A stretch of DNA of 64,000 nucleotides from Kangiella spongicola (GTDB taxonomy: Bacteria; Pseudomonadota; Gammaproteobacteria; Enterobacterales; Kangiellaceae). The notes beneath the pieces are model-generated. The model saw nothing but the letters and a program-made list of their open reading frames with translations, did not search any database and had not been told where the DNA came from. The stretch is taken from contig NZ_QICH01000003.1 in assembly GCF_003194565.2 (NCBI RefSeq), forward strand, positions 481,950 through 545,949, written 5' to 3'. Made by a program: the position numbers and the translations under genes. Shown here piece by piece: positions 19,246-28,692 of this stretch (its first letter is position 1; each line of letters begins with the position of its first letter).

Positions 19246-21003
19246 ATGAAAAAACTACTAATTATTATTGTAATAGCCGTTGCTATTGCAGCCGGGGTAT
19301 ATTTCTTTAAGGGAGGAAAAGTCGATCTACTGGGTGGCAATTCTTTACCTAGCGAAAATGCCGTTTTGGAATATGTACCAGCTGACACTGTTTTCTTTGC
19401 AGGGAGCGTAGAGCCATTAGATTTTGCTAAAACATTAGAAATGAGCAGCAAAATGGGCTTTGATACTTCTGCAATGATGGGTTCTGGTATCAATGAACTG
19501 AAAGCAGATCTTGGCGATGCTCCTGATGCAGCACGCATCATGGTTGGCCTATACGACAAGTACCTAACTGCGGTTAAAACAAAATCGTTGAAAGAGCTTG
19601 GCCTTCGCAACGAAGTTAACATGGCTATCTACACTGTAGGCGTACTTCCAGTTGCGCGTATGGAACTAGACGGTTCTGATACTTTTGCGAACCTTCTTTC
19701 ATCACTTGAAAAAGAGCACTCAGTAAACGCTAAAGTGAACACTGTTAATGGTGTTGAATATCGTGAGTACAACTTCGACAACCATGACGAGCAAGTTCCT
19801 ACAATGGTTATCGCTATTAACGACAACCAAGCCGTCATTACAGTTAACACTGCGCTAGAAGATGCTAAAGACTTACAAGTTACTCTTAGCGAAAAGCCTG
19901 CTACCAATATCTTAGAAGGCGGCGCATTGAATGAGCTAGCTTCTGATAACGGTTACTTAGGTTATTCAATCTTCATGATGGACAACCTTGCGATTGTTGA
20001 TGGTCTTACTAACCCAAGCGCAAACGCTTTTGGTAAAAGTTTACAAGATCTTCAAGTAGCTTATGGCGCTGGCAACGAAATGCAGGACATCCAGACTCCA
20101 GCTTGTAATGCTGAGTTCACAGCTTTAACTGGTAACTGGCCTATCCTTTCTGCTGGCTATACTAAGTTCGATAGCAGCAACGCTAGCTACAAAATGGTTC
20201 TTAAAGGTGCTAACGCAGATCTTTTAGACACATTAGGTCAAATGCGTGGCCACATTTCTGACAACGTTTCTAAAGATGACTATGTGATGAGCTTTGGTAT
20301 TGGTCTAGATATGGATCAGCTAGTTCCAACAATCACTACTGTTTGGGAAAGCTTAACTAAAGAAGACTTCACTTGTCCTCCACTAGTAGAAATGCAAGCG
20401 GGCTTACGTCAGTCTAACCCAATGATGCTTGGCATGATGTCAGGTATGTTTGCTGGCATCAAAGGTGTTGGTTTCAGCATCGTTGACATGAAAGAAGATG
20501 CTTTAGCGAACATGGATCGTAACCCAATGGCATTTATGCAGGATAGCCAAATGTTAATTACGGTTACTGCTGAAAAGCCACAGAACTTGCTTAAGTCTAT
20601 GGGGATGTATGCTCCAGAACTAGCTCAGTTACAGCTTGAAGACGGTGGTGAGCCACAGTCAATCCAATCAGGCATGGGCGCTGACGCTAAAATTGCTCTT
20701 CGCGGTAACGACCTAGTAATGCTAATGGGTAATACTGATGGTTTAATCGATAACGTTGAAAGCAACGGTAGCCTAGAGAAAAATGGCATCATGTCATTCA
20801 CTATGGACTTCAAAAAGTACATGGGCTTACTTGAGCAAATGATGGCTTCAGCTGCTGATAATTCTTACGGTAGTGAGAAAGAAATGCTTGAGCAACAAAA
20901 AGAGCTTTTCTCAGAGATGAAAAATGTTGATGGCGTAATCAAAAGCAGCTTCGACATTAATAACGAAGGCGTTGTTATCGACAGTAGTTTCCAAGCAAAA
21001 TAA
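19246..21003 (+). CDS. Membrane-anchored hypothetical protein, DUF3352-like
   Basis: A 585-residue protein with a single N-terminal hydrophobic helix (LLIIIVIAVAIAAGVYFF) and a large extracytoplasmic part. The opening NAVLEYVPADTVFFAGSVEP resembles the start of DUF3352-type proteins, but I am not sure of the family. Methionine-rich stretches occur around residues 390-430 and 540-560. The ribosome site AGAAGGA precedes the ATG. A strong terminator follows. Function unknown. Confidence 0.75.
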   Translation: MKKLLIIIVIAVAIAAGVYFFKGGKVDLLGGNSLPSENAVLEYVPADTVFFAGSVEPLDFAKTLEMSSKMGFDTSAMMGSGINELKADLGDAPDAARIMVGLYDKYLTAVKTKSLKELGLRNEVNMAIYTVGVLPVARMELDGSDTFANLLSSLEKEHSVNAKVNTVNGVEYREYNFDNHDEQVPTMVIAINDNQAVITVNTALEDAKDLQVTLSEKPATNILEGGALNELASDNGYLGYSIFMMDNLAIVDGLTNPSANAFGKSLQDLQVAYGAGNEMQDIQTPACNAEFTALTGNWPILSAGYTKFDSSNASYKMVLKGANADLLDTLGQMRGHISDNVSKDDYVMSFGIGLDMDQLVPTITTVWESLTKEDFTCPPLVEMQAGLRQSNPMMLGMMSGMFAGIKGVGFSIVDMKEDALANMDRNPMAFMQDSQMLITVTAEKPQNLLKSMGMYAPELAQLQLEDGGEPQSIQSGMGADAKIALRGNDLVMLMGNTDGLIDNVESNGSLEKNGIMSFTMDFKKYMGLLEQMMASAADNSYGSEKEMLEQQKELFSEMKNVDGVIKSSFDINNEGVVIDSSFQAK

Positions 21004-21026
21004 GCTTGTAACGCTAGATAAAACGT

Positions 21027-21060
21027 ACAAAAAAGCCCAGCTGATGCTGGGCTTTTTTTA
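21027..21060. terminator. Bidirectional terminator
   Basis: Stem AAAAGCCCAGC / GCTGGGCTTTT with a TGAT loop and T-runs on both strands. It lies between the gene ending at 21003 and the convergent methionine gamma-lyase gene. Confidence 0.9.
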
Positions 21061-21111
21061 TTATTCAATATTTTTTGTAAAAGGCTCAATGCTTTTATAA
21101 ATATTAAATCT

Positions 21112-22320
21112 CTAAGCAGCTTTAATCTTCATTCTTTTGAGCGCCTGCTCAAGATCTGCAATGATATCCTCAGGATGCTCAAGGCCTACAGAGATTCTGA
21201 TCAAAGTCTCGCTAATACCAGCGTCTGCCCTTTCTTCTGGCGTATAAGTCGAGTGTGTCATCGAAGCTGGGTGTTGAATTAAGGTTTCTGCGTCACCCAA
21301 ACTCACCGCAATATGACACAAATCTAGTTGATTCATGAAACGCACTGCATCATCAAAACCGCCCTTAACTTCAAACGCAATAACGCCACCAGCACGTTTC
21401 ATCTGAGTGCCAATTAAGTAATTTGCTGGGTGGTCTTTAAGGCCTGGGTAATAAACTTGTTCGATATCAGAGTGTGACGCTAGATAATCGGCAACCTTCT
21501 CGGCGTTATCACAATGACGCTCTACACGAACCGACAAGGTTTTTAAGCCACGAGTAATCAACCAAGCATCGTTAGGGCTCATTGTCGCTCCCATGTCTTT
21601 TTGAGTCGTCATTTTTATATGGCCAATCTGCTCTTCGCTACCACAAACAATACCGCCAATAACATCACCATGACCGTTTAAATATTTGGTCGCACTATGA
21701 ATAATTAAATCCATGCCGAAGTCGCTAGGTTGCTGTAATACAGGCGACATAAAGGTATTGTCCATAATCGTAAGTAGGTTATGACGTTTCGCGATAGCAC
21801 TGATTTTGGCCATATCAACACAAACTAAATTTGGGTTGATTGGTGTTTCAAAGTAAATCAGTTTTGTATTTTCTTGGATCGCTTGCTCAACTTCCTGCTC
21901 GTCGGTGATATCAACAAAAGTTACCTCAATACCAAAGTCTGGGAACTTGTGATTGATTAGCGCGAAGCTACAGCCATATAGCGCTGAAGAAGCGACAAGG
22001 TGATCTCCTTGCTTTAAATTCGCTAGTAAAGTCGCTGAAACCGCCCCCATGCCAGAGCCGAATGCAGCCGCGTCCTCGGTATTTTCGAGCGCTGCCATTT
22101 TTTGCTCAAGCTCTCTTACCGTAGGATTCCCTAAACGGCTATAGATATAGCCCTGCTCTTCTCCAGCAAAACGGTTCGCACCCTGCTCAACATTATCAAA
22201 TATAAAAGTTGATGTTTGGTGGATAGGCGTAGCTAAAGAACCGAAACTAGGATCGCCCACACGTCCAGAGTGGATGGCGCGGGTTTCTAAATGCTTAAAC
22301 TGTTTATTCGACGACTTCAT
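21112..22320 (-). CDS. Methionine gamma-lyase
   Basis: PLP enzyme of the Cys/Met metabolism family that splits methionine to methanethiol, ammonia and 2-oxobutyrate. The 402-residue protein has the PLP lysine in HSATKYLNGHGDVIGG, YSRLGNPTVRELE, and the substrate-channel cysteine in ALYGCSF, which distinguishes methionine gamma-lyases from most cystathionine enzymes. It lies 33 bp after an Lrp-type regulator on the same strand. Cystathionine gamma-lyase activity cannot be excluded. Confidence 0.85.
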   Translation of the reverse strand: MKSSNKQFKHLETRAIHSGRVGDPSFGSLATPIHQTSTFIFDNVEQGANRFAGEEQGYIYSRLGNPTVRELEQKMAALENTEDAAAFGSGMGAVSATLLANLKQGDHLVASSALYGCSFALINHKFPDFGIEVTFVDITDEQEVEQAIQENTKLIYFETPINPNLVCVDMAKISAIAKRHNLLTIMDNTFMSPVLQQPSDFGMDLIIHSATKYLNGHGDVIGGIVCGSEEQIGHIKMTTQKDMGATMSPNDAWLITRGLKTLSVRVERHCDNAEKVADYLASHSDIEQVYYPGLKDHPANYLIGTQMKRAGGVIAFEVKGGFDDAVRFMNQLDLCHIAVSLGDAETLIQHPASMTHSTYTPEERADAGISETLIRISVGLEHPEDIIADLEQALKRMKIKAA

Positions 22321-22353
22321 AGACTCATAAACCTCTTAGAGTAATTTATAAAG

Positions 22354-22836
22354 CTATTCCGCGAGAATGATGGCGCTGGTATTTTTGACTTCCTTCAAGA
22401 CCAAGCTAGTGTGAACCCTAGCGATCCCTTCTAACGGAATCATCTTCTGCGAAACAAAACTTTCTAAAGCCCTAGTGTTTTCGACCGCCACTTTTAACAG
22501 ATAGTCATACTCACCTGTAACGTTGTGACACTCGAGTACCTCAGGCCAAGATTTTACTGTGGCTAAGATGGCTTGGATTTGTTCAGAGCTGTGCAGTTGT
22601 AGGCTAAACTCAACAAAACAGAGGTTGTCGAAGCCTAAACGCTCGCGGTCAACCAAGGCGGCATATTGCCTAATGAACCCTTCTTGCTCCAATCTCTTAA
22701 CTCGCGCATGGCTCGCCGGTGGCGAAAGATTAACCCGCTTAGCTAACTCGGAGTTACTTAAACGGCCCTCTTGCTGCAACAAGTTAAGAATTTTTTTATC
22801 CATAGCATCTAGCTTATCTGGTGATGATTTTAGCAT
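22354..22836 (-). CDS. Lrp/AsnC-family regulator of the methionine lyase gene
   Basis: A 160-residue regulator with an N-terminal helix-turn-helix (LDAMDKKILNLLQQEGRLSNSELAKRVNLSP) and a C-terminal RAM ligand domain (ECHNVTGEYDYLLKV). It is upstream of and in line with methionine gamma-lyase, like MdeR in Pseudomonas, so it is probably a methionine- or amino-acid-responsive activator (inference). It is distinct from the second Lrp paralogue at 43329. Confidence 0.9.
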   Translation of the reverse strand: MLKSSPDKLDAMDKKILNLLQQEGRLSNSELAKRVNLSPPASHARVKRLEQEGFIRQYAALVDRERLGFDNLCFVEFSLQLHSSEQIQAILATVKSWPEVLECHNVTGEYDYLLKVAVENTRALESFVSQKMIPLEGIARVHTSLVLKEVKNTSAIILAE

Positions 22837-23017
22837 TTAAATACCTAATAGCTGAACGATATTCAGCGATAATAGCATGAATACGAATATTTTGGCGAAA
22901 CTAGAGAGATATAATTAATATTGTTAACATTTAATTGGATTTACTATCGCTTTGACGAATAAAACCAAGCTGATACACTGACGTCTGACCAGATGTATTG
23001 ATAAGGGACTGAAACTA

Positions 23018-23677
23018 TTGGAAAAAGAAGCGGTTATACTGATTCATGGCATGGGGCGAAGCAGTCGCTCGATGAAAAGTCTTGAGCGTTTTCTCAAGGC
23101 TGAAGGTTACTTCACATATAACCAAAGCTACCCATCAACAGTTTCTCAGGTCGAACGCTCTTCAATTCATTACATCAATTCCGCGCTTGCCAATATCCCT
23201 CATTCAGTATCGGAGGTTCACTTCGTCACTCACAGTCTAGGCGGAATTCTGGTTCGTTATTATCTTTCGAGGCATACTATCAATAAACTCGGCAGAATTG
23301 TCATGCTAGCGCCACCGAACCAAGGTTCAGACGTCGCTGAAAAGTATCGTGAGCATTTTTGGTATAAGTGGATAACAGGAGTGCCGGGGCAGCAGTTGCA
23401 TAAAACCAACAATCCCCTACTCGAAAATTTGAAGCCCATACCTGTTGAGGTCGGTGTTATTGCAGGCACCAGCTCCTCCGATCCTTGGTTTAATCACGTT
23501 TTTAAGTCTGACCACGATGGCAAGGTTTCTGTAGAAAATACGAAGCTGCCTGAGATGAAGGATCTAATCACAGTGAACCATGGCCATACATTTATTATGA
23601 ACAAAAGAAAGGTTAAGCAATATATTTTAAACTTTTTAACCAGCGGCAACTTCTATCGACAAAAGAAGGCCGTCTAA
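23018..23677 (+). CDS. Alpha/beta hydrolase, lipase-like
   Basis: A 219-residue hydrolase. The oxyanion region is VILIHGMGRSSRSM at the N terminus. The nucleophile elbow is THSLGG (Ser about 73), with LAPPNQGSDVA after it. A likely acid lies in KSDHDGKVSV and the catalytic His in HGHTFIMN. There is no signal peptide, so it is cytoplasmic. It starts with TTG (23018-23020) after AAGGGA. Substrate unknown. Confidence 0.85.
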   Translation: MEKEAVILIHGMGRSSRSMKSLERFLKAEGYFTYNQSYPSTVSQVERSSIHYINSALANIPHSVSEVHFVTHSLGGILVRYYLSRHTINKLGRIVMLAPPNQGSDVAEKYREHFWYKWITGVPGQQLHKTNNPLLENLKPIPVEVGVIAGTSSSDPWFNHVFKSDHDGKVSVENTKLPEMKDLITVNHGHTFIMNKRKVKQYILNFLTSGNFYRQKKAV

Positions 23678-23737
23678 TTAAGTCCACTCAATAGACAGCG
23701 GTTATCATTCTGAATATCGAAGTCTCTATAATCAGCA

Positions 23738-24130
23738 TTAAGCTGATTTATCACCCAGCCCTTTAAGAATACCCATCGCTTCTGCTGCTTTATCGGCAGG
23801 AACAAACAGATGATCATGATGGTAGGCAGCGACCACATTGGCGCTAATGTTAGCTTCGGTTAAAGCTGTAGACACAGCCGCTGTTAGCCCGACCGCTTCT
23901 AGGCTCGAGTACACTGATAGCGTTATCTTTTTAAAAATACCGTCGTATGGCAGCCCCGATGCTTCAACCTCTTCTTTCTGACAAATTAAACTGATGCCTT
24001 CGCCTTCTCTAAACGTTGCTAGAGGCTTAAGGCCATCTGAAACAACAGTCACCGTGCAAAAAACATAGTCCTGCTCATCCAAAATTGGCTGCAAGTTTTC
24101 CAACAAAGTGCTTAAATCCGTAATTGCCAT
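23738..24130 (-). CDS. ACT-domain protein
   Basis: A 130-residue protein of two ACT-like halves: FCTVTVVSDGLKPLATFREGEGISLI and ITLSVYSSLEAVGLTAAVSTALTEANISANVVAAYHHDHLFV. This layout is found in small amino-acid-binding proteins with tandem ACT folds. The ATG at 24130 is preferred to a GTG 14 codons upstream, which would add residues atypical of the family. The ligand is unknown. Confidence 0.75.
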   Translation of the reverse strand: MAITDLSTLLENLQPILDEQDYVFCTVTVVSDGLKPLATFREGEGISLICQKEEVEASGLPYDGIFKKITLSVYSSLEAVGLTAAVSTALTEANISANVVAAYHHDHLFVPADKAAEAMGILKGLGDKSA

Positions 24131-24258
24131 AGTTCTATGCTCATGTTTTATTTGCCCAATAAAAAACTCCACAATACTATCATAACGACACTATTGCGGA
24201 GTTTATTAACACTTTAAGACAGGTGGCTAGTAATAATTAGCCACATAAATCTTATGTC

Positions 24259-26316
24259 TTACTTCTCAGTTTCTTTCTCAGACTCTTCTTTAAGCTTTTT
24301 CTCATGCTTTAAGTCATACGCAGGCGGCTCACCCCCATCACCTTTTAAGTAATGATCCATCCAACGAACGAGTCGAAGCGAATAATCGTATTGCGCCGCC
24401 GCTTTACGGTTACCGTGACCTTCGCCTGGGTATAAAACTAAGCGAACCGGCGCTTGACCTAAAGTTTTAATATAACGGTAAAGCTCCATTGATTGTGACG
24501 GATGAACACGCGTATCCGAGTCACCGTGCATAATCAATAATGGCGTTTTAGCATTTTTCACGTGATAAATCGGGCTTGTTTCCAACATCCACTGATAATC
24601 GTCCCAAGGCCATGCGCGAGCGTGTACGGCGTGCATTTCGTTAGGAATGTCTGTCGTACCAAACTTAGACAGTTGGTTTGAGATACCAACGAACATAACG
24701 CCTGCTGCATAGTGCTCAGAAAGCTTAGTCGCAGACCATGCCGTAGCATAGCCACCGTATGAACCGCCCGTGATACCAACTTTATCGCCATCAACCATGC
24801 CTTTTTCTACTAAGGCCAGTTTACCGTCTAGGATGTCTGTGAACTCTGGATCTGCATAAGCGTGCTGATCTAGACGAGCAAATTCGTCGCCGCGACCTGT
24901 GCTGCCACGATAGTTAGGGATAAAGGCGAAATAGCCTTTAGCCGCAACAGCTTGAATTGGATCGGCATAGCGCGTGTTCCAACCGTTTGAGCGGTGTGAC
25001 TCAGGGCCACCATGAACAAAGGCAATCATTGGATAACGCTTACCTTTTTTATAATTCAATGGGTAAACGAGAACACCTTGAATTTTTAGGCCATCACGAG
25101 CTTCGTACTCAAAACCTTCTTGCTTAGCTAACTGAACATCGTCTAACCAAGGATTGGTGTTTGTTAAACGCTGCATACCAGCGCCTGTAATCGCGAACAA
25201 TTCACGCGGATGCTTCGCTGTATCAACTAAAACATATACAGCGCCATTGTTTGCTACCGACAAGCTGCGCTGAATTCCATTGCCATAATCAACTAATGGC
25301 ATCGATGCAATGCGACGCATGAACGCTGCTTTAACCACACGACTTTCTAGGCCTTTGTGTTCGATATAAATAATATCGTCATTGTGCCAAGCAAGATCCA
25401 TGACGTGGCTTTCATCATTACTCACGCGCTTAGAAACAGTCTTATCTTTAACGCTTGCGACGTATAAAGCACCAGCTGTTGGGTCGTTGTAGTCATTCGC
25501 GCCAAGGAAAGCAATGTGCTGACCATCCGTTGACCAGATGGCTTTGCCTTGCTTACCTTCAGTTTTGAATTTAGCAACCACATTACCTTTTAGATCAACA
25601 ACTTGAAGCGACTTCTTCATGTAAACATCATCGATACGCGGTGATGGTGACGTTTGAACTAAAAGCTGATCATTGACTGGACTAAACTTTGCACTAATAA
25701 CTGCCCCATCAATATCAAGCTTCTTAGGCTCAGCATCTTTGTCATTAAGATTGACTAACCAAGCTTTAACATCAGCAACATCTTCTTCGTATACTTTCGC
25801 TTGGAAGCCTTTTTGAACGAGCTTTTCAGTGTGTTCTGGAGCTGCATCACGGGCGATGAATACTAACTTGTCGCCGTCTTTGTTTAGGGTGTAGCTCATG
25901 ATGTTACTTTTAATGCTAACAACCTTTTGCGACTCACCACCATCGACTGGAATACTGTAAACACCAGCAAATGTATCCGCATTTCGCATAGCGATGTAAT
26001 AAATATGGCTACTGTCACTCGACCAACGAACCGATCCAATATTCACTTCGCCTACGATAAATGGCTTAGCTTCTTTGCCAACAGGCTTTACATACAACTC
26101 TGACCAAGCTGGCCCATCATCATCAACATAGGGCTTACGCTTTTTACTTTGTGTATAAGCAATCCACTTGCCATCAGGTGAAACTTGGGCCGAAGTTACA
26201 GATTCAATCTTTGCAATATCTTCAAGAGTTAAACCTTTGTTTTCAGCAGCGTGACTGGTGCCAGCCCCAACTGATGCAAACAAAGCCAAACCCATGAAAA
26301 ACAGTATATTTTTCAT
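24259..26316 (-). CDS. S9-family prolyl oligopeptidase, exported
   Basis: A 685-residue serine peptidase with a signal peptide (cleavage about AGTSHA-AE, residue 24). The N-terminal seven-bladed propeller shows WD40-like VSPDGKWIAYTQ repeats. The hydrolase domain has GGSYGGY (Ser about 522), HGDSDTRVHPSQS (Asp about 600) and GEGHGN (His about 632). It resembles acylaminoacyl-peptidase and dipeptidyl aminopeptidase types and probably trims peptides in the periplasm or outside the cell. Confidence 0.92.
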   Translation of the reverse strand: MKNILFFMGLALFASVGAGTSHAAENKGLTLEDIAKIESVTSAQVSPDGKWIAYTQSKKRKPYVDDDGPAWSELYVKPVGKEAKPFIVGEVNIGSVRWSSDSSHIYYIAMRNADTFAGVYSIPVDGGESQKVVSIKSNIMSYTLNKDGDKLVFIARDAAPEHTEKLVQKGFQAKVYEEDVADVKAWLVNLNDKDAEPKKLDIDGAVISAKFSPVNDQLLVQTSPSPRIDDVYMKKSLQVVDLKGNVVAKFKTEGKQGKAIWSTDGQHIAFLGANDYNDPTAGALYVASVKDKTVSKRVSNDESHVMDLAWHNDDIIYIEHKGLESRVVKAAFMRRIASMPLVDYGNGIQRSLSVANNGAVYVLVDTAKHPRELFAITGAGMQRLTNTNPWLDDVQLAKQEGFEYEARDGLKIQGVLVYPLNYKKGKRYPMIAFVHGGPESHRSNGWNTRYADPIQAVAAKGYFAFIPNYRGSTGRGDEFARLDQHAYADPEFTDILDGKLALVEKGMVDGDKVGITGGSYGGYATAWSATKLSEHYAAGVMFVGISNQLSKFGTTDIPNEMHAVHARAWPWDDYQWMLETSPIYHVKNAKTPLLIMHGDSDTRVHPSQSMELYRYIKTLGQAPVRLVLYPGEGHGNRKAAAQYDYSLRLVRWMDHYLKGDGGEPPAYDLKHEKKLKEESEKETEK

Positions 26317-26482
26317 ACAATTACTCTGAGTTAAAAATTTAAGCTAGGATAGTAAAAATTGTGACTTAGGTCTAGTTAGGATAATCCATCAATTTGGTAA
26401 ATGTACGTCACGATTGTTACAAACCGTTACAATTGGCATCTAGCAAAAAAAATTCGCCTGATTTAAAGTACGCATGAGCATA

Positions 26483-26580
26483 ACGGTTAACTACCCCCTA
26501 ACCGTATGTTCGCATCTCAAAATATCTCCTTCTCATTTTGAGACGCAATTTTTAGCCCCCTTTTTTAGGGGGCTTTTTTA
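26483..26580 (+). ncRNA. Candidate small RNA with C-rich loops and terminator
   Basis: Three consecutive hairpins lie on the plus strand between two minus-strand genes. Hairpin 1: ACGGTTA (26483-26489) / TAACCGT (26499-26505), loop ACTACCCCC. Hairpin 2: TCTCAAAAT (26515-26523) / ATTTTGAGA (26535-26543), loop ATCTCCTTCTC. Hairpin 3: AGCCCCCT / AGGGGGCT (26554-26574) followed by TTTTTT, a plus-strand terminator. The minus strand lacks a T-run, so this is not the terminator of the chorismate mutase gene. No clear sigma-70 promoter was found. An open frame starting at 26474 runs through the terminator and looks accidental. Confidence 0.5.
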
Positions 26581-26597
26581 TATCTTATCTACGTATA

Positions 26598-26861
26598 TCA
26601 ATCAGTTAGCTGTATACGGACACAAGCATCGAATATCGGCTGATAAATCGACTGCAACTCTTCTAGCGTAAAATGGTCGCCATGACGTTGGTGTAACTGA
26701 GCCACAACTTCTCTTTCTCGTTCCGGAACCCGAACGGCTACGCCCTGCTCCTGTTTTAGCTTTATTAAAGAATTGACTAAATCGGCTCTTTGCTCAATTA
26801 GCTGAACAATTTGCTCATCAAGATGGTCGATCTTCTTTCTCACGGCTTCAATAGAATCCAT
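26598..26861 (-). CDS. Monofunctional chorismate mutase (AroQ class)
   Basis: Converts chorismate to prephenate. The 87-residue all-helical protein reads MDSIEAVRKKIDHLDEQIVQLIEQRADLV and keeps the active-site Arg and Lys of the AroQ fold (RKKID, KLKQEQ, VPEREREVV). The ATG at 26861 is preceded by TAAGG. It may alternatively be an isochorismate-pyruvate lyase-like enzyme. A fused AroQ domain also occurs in pheA at 30658. Confidence 0.82.
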   Translation of the reverse strand: MDSIEAVRKKIDHLDEQIVQLIEQRADLVNSLIKLKQEQGVAVRVPEREREVVAQLHQRHGDHFTLEELQSIYQPIFDACVRIQLTD

Positions 26862-26957
26862 AGTGGGCCTTACTTTCGAATAAATCATGGTAACTAGTTC
26901 TTATTATAGTAGAATTACGTTTTTGGTGTAGAGCAACTAAGCAACTAGCTGACGAAT

Positions 26958-27686
26958 ATGAGTAAATCAGACAATATCTATGCAACTCCGCTTGAAGAAG
27001 TAAGTTCTTTTAGCTTTGATCACAAGGTAGTCGAAGTCTTTCCGGACATGATAAAGCGCTCGGTACCTGGATATACTGCTATTATTGATGGTATCGGCCA
27101 AATCGCCAAAAAATATGTCCATCCAAATACTAATATTTATGATCTCGGCTGCTCCTTAGGGGCAGCGACATTAGCCATTCGCCAGTCAGTGAACGACTCC
27201 AGCTGTAAGGTAATTGCCGTCGATAACTCCAGCGCCATGATTGAGCGTTGCCGACTGATACAGTCTGGCTATAACTTTGATATGCGGGTAGATGTGATTG
27301 AGGCTGACATTAATGATCTCACATTCGAGAACGCGAGTTTGGTTGTGCTGAACTTCACCTTACAGTTTCTGCCTCGAGGCCAACGCTTACAACTTCTGCA
27401 AAAGATCCACCAAGGGCTCAACAAAAACGGTGTTTTGGTATTGTCAGAAAAGCTCACCATGAGTTCTGATGAGTTGGATGCCCATATTATTGATATTCAT
27501 CATGATTTTAAGAAGCAAAATGGCTACAGCGACATGGAGATTGCCCAAAAGCGTGCTGCTTTAGAAAATGTTCTAATTCCTGACACGCGCGAGCAACATT
27601 ACACGCGTTTCCAAAAGTCTGGATTTAGCCAATACGATACTTGGTTTCAACATTATAACTTCGCTTCCTTTATAGCCGTAAAATAG
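26958..27686 (+). CDS. cmoA: Carboxy-SAM synthase CmoA
   Basis: Makes carboxy-S-adenosylmethionine from SAM and prephenate for tRNA wobble uridine modification. The 242-residue Rossmann methyltransferase-like protein shows YDLGCSLGAATLAIRQ, VIAVDNSSAMIERCR and VVLNFTLQFLPRGQR. It lies 12 bp before cmoB, forming the usual pair. The neighbouring stand-alone chorismate mutase makes prephenate, its co-substrate. Confidence 0.96.
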   Translation: MSKSDNIYATPLEEVSSFSFDHKVVEVFPDMIKRSVPGYTAIIDGIGQIAKKYVHPNTNIYDLGCSLGAATLAIRQSVNDSSCKVIAVDNSSAMIERCRLIQSGYNFDMRVDVIEADINDLTFENASLVVLNFTLQFLPRGQRLQLLQKIHQGLNKNGVLVLSEKLTMSSDELDAHIIDIHHDFKKQNGYSDMEIAQKRAALENVLIPDTREQHYTRFQKSGFSQYDTWFQHYNFASFIAVK

Positions 27687-27698
27687 ATTTGAGCCCTT

Positions 27699-28691
27699 AT
27701 GTTTAGTTTTAATGATACTTACGATGCCATAGCCAATACACGCCTACACCCTTGGGTTGAAGGTTTTAAAAAAGCCGTTCACAAACGTATGGCTGACTAT
27801 ACCCACGGCAATATTTCCCAGTGGATAGAGCTTATAAAGAAGCTGCCTGATATTACTCCTGATCAAATCGACATTACGAATAAGGTTTCGATAGGTAGTC
27901 GTTCGCAGTTGTCGGATACGGAGTTTGAACAGCTAGAGCATTTGCTAAAACAATTCCACCCTTGGAGAAAAGGTCCCTATCATTTATTCGGCCAGCATAT
28001 CGACACCGAATGGCGTTCGGACTGGAAGTGGGATCGCATCAAAAACCATATTAGTCCTCTAGACGACAAAATCGTATTAGACGTAGGCTGCGGTAATGGT
28101 TATCACTGTTGGCGTATGGCGGCCCAAAACCCGAAACTGGTGCTTGGCATTGACCCTTCGCAACTGTTCTTAATGCAGTTTGCCATCATGCAAAAATACC
28201 TTTCCGACTACCCGGTGCATTATTTACCGATTGGCCTAGAGTACATGCCTCAAAACCTTGATAGACAAGGCTTTGATACGATTTTCTCGATGGGCGTGTT
28301 ATACCACAGACGCTCCCCTATCGATCATATTTTGCACCTCAAAAACCTGTTGAAACCGGGTGGCGAGCTAGTACTAGAAACCCTAGTGGTTGATGGTGAG
28401 GATGATCAGTGTTTAATCCCACGAGATCGCTACGCACAGATGAATAATGTGTGGTTTATTCCAACTACTGGAATGTTGAAAAACTGGATGAGGAAATGTG
28501 GCCTAGAAGACGTTCAAGTAGCAAATGTCTCCACTACCAGTACTGAAGAGCAGCGTGCTACGGATTGGATGACTTTTCAGTCCTTAGAACACTATCTCGA
28601 TCCACAAGACAAAAACTTAACTATCGAAGGCTATCCAGCTCCAAAGCGCGCCTTCATGGTTGCGCGAAAGCCATTGCAGAAAAAGGCATAA
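27699..28691 (+). CDS. cmoB: tRNA U34 carboxymethyltransferase CmoB
   Basis: Transfers the carboxymethyl group from carboxy-SAM to 5-hydroxyuridine-34 of tRNA, giving cmo5U. The 330-residue protein has the family motifs [38 protein letters not shown] and [20 protein letters not shown]-like sequence. It follows cmoA and its stop nearly touches the next start. Confidence 0.97.
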   Translation: [330 protein letters not shown]

Positions 28692-28692
28692 C

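Noticed and set aside
26474..26671. 65-codon frame on the plus strand starting MSITVNYPLTV, considered as a leader peptide
   Set aside because: It runs through an intrinsic terminator and into the antisense of the chorismate mutase gene; there is no downstream plus-strand biosynthetic gene and no run of one amino acid.
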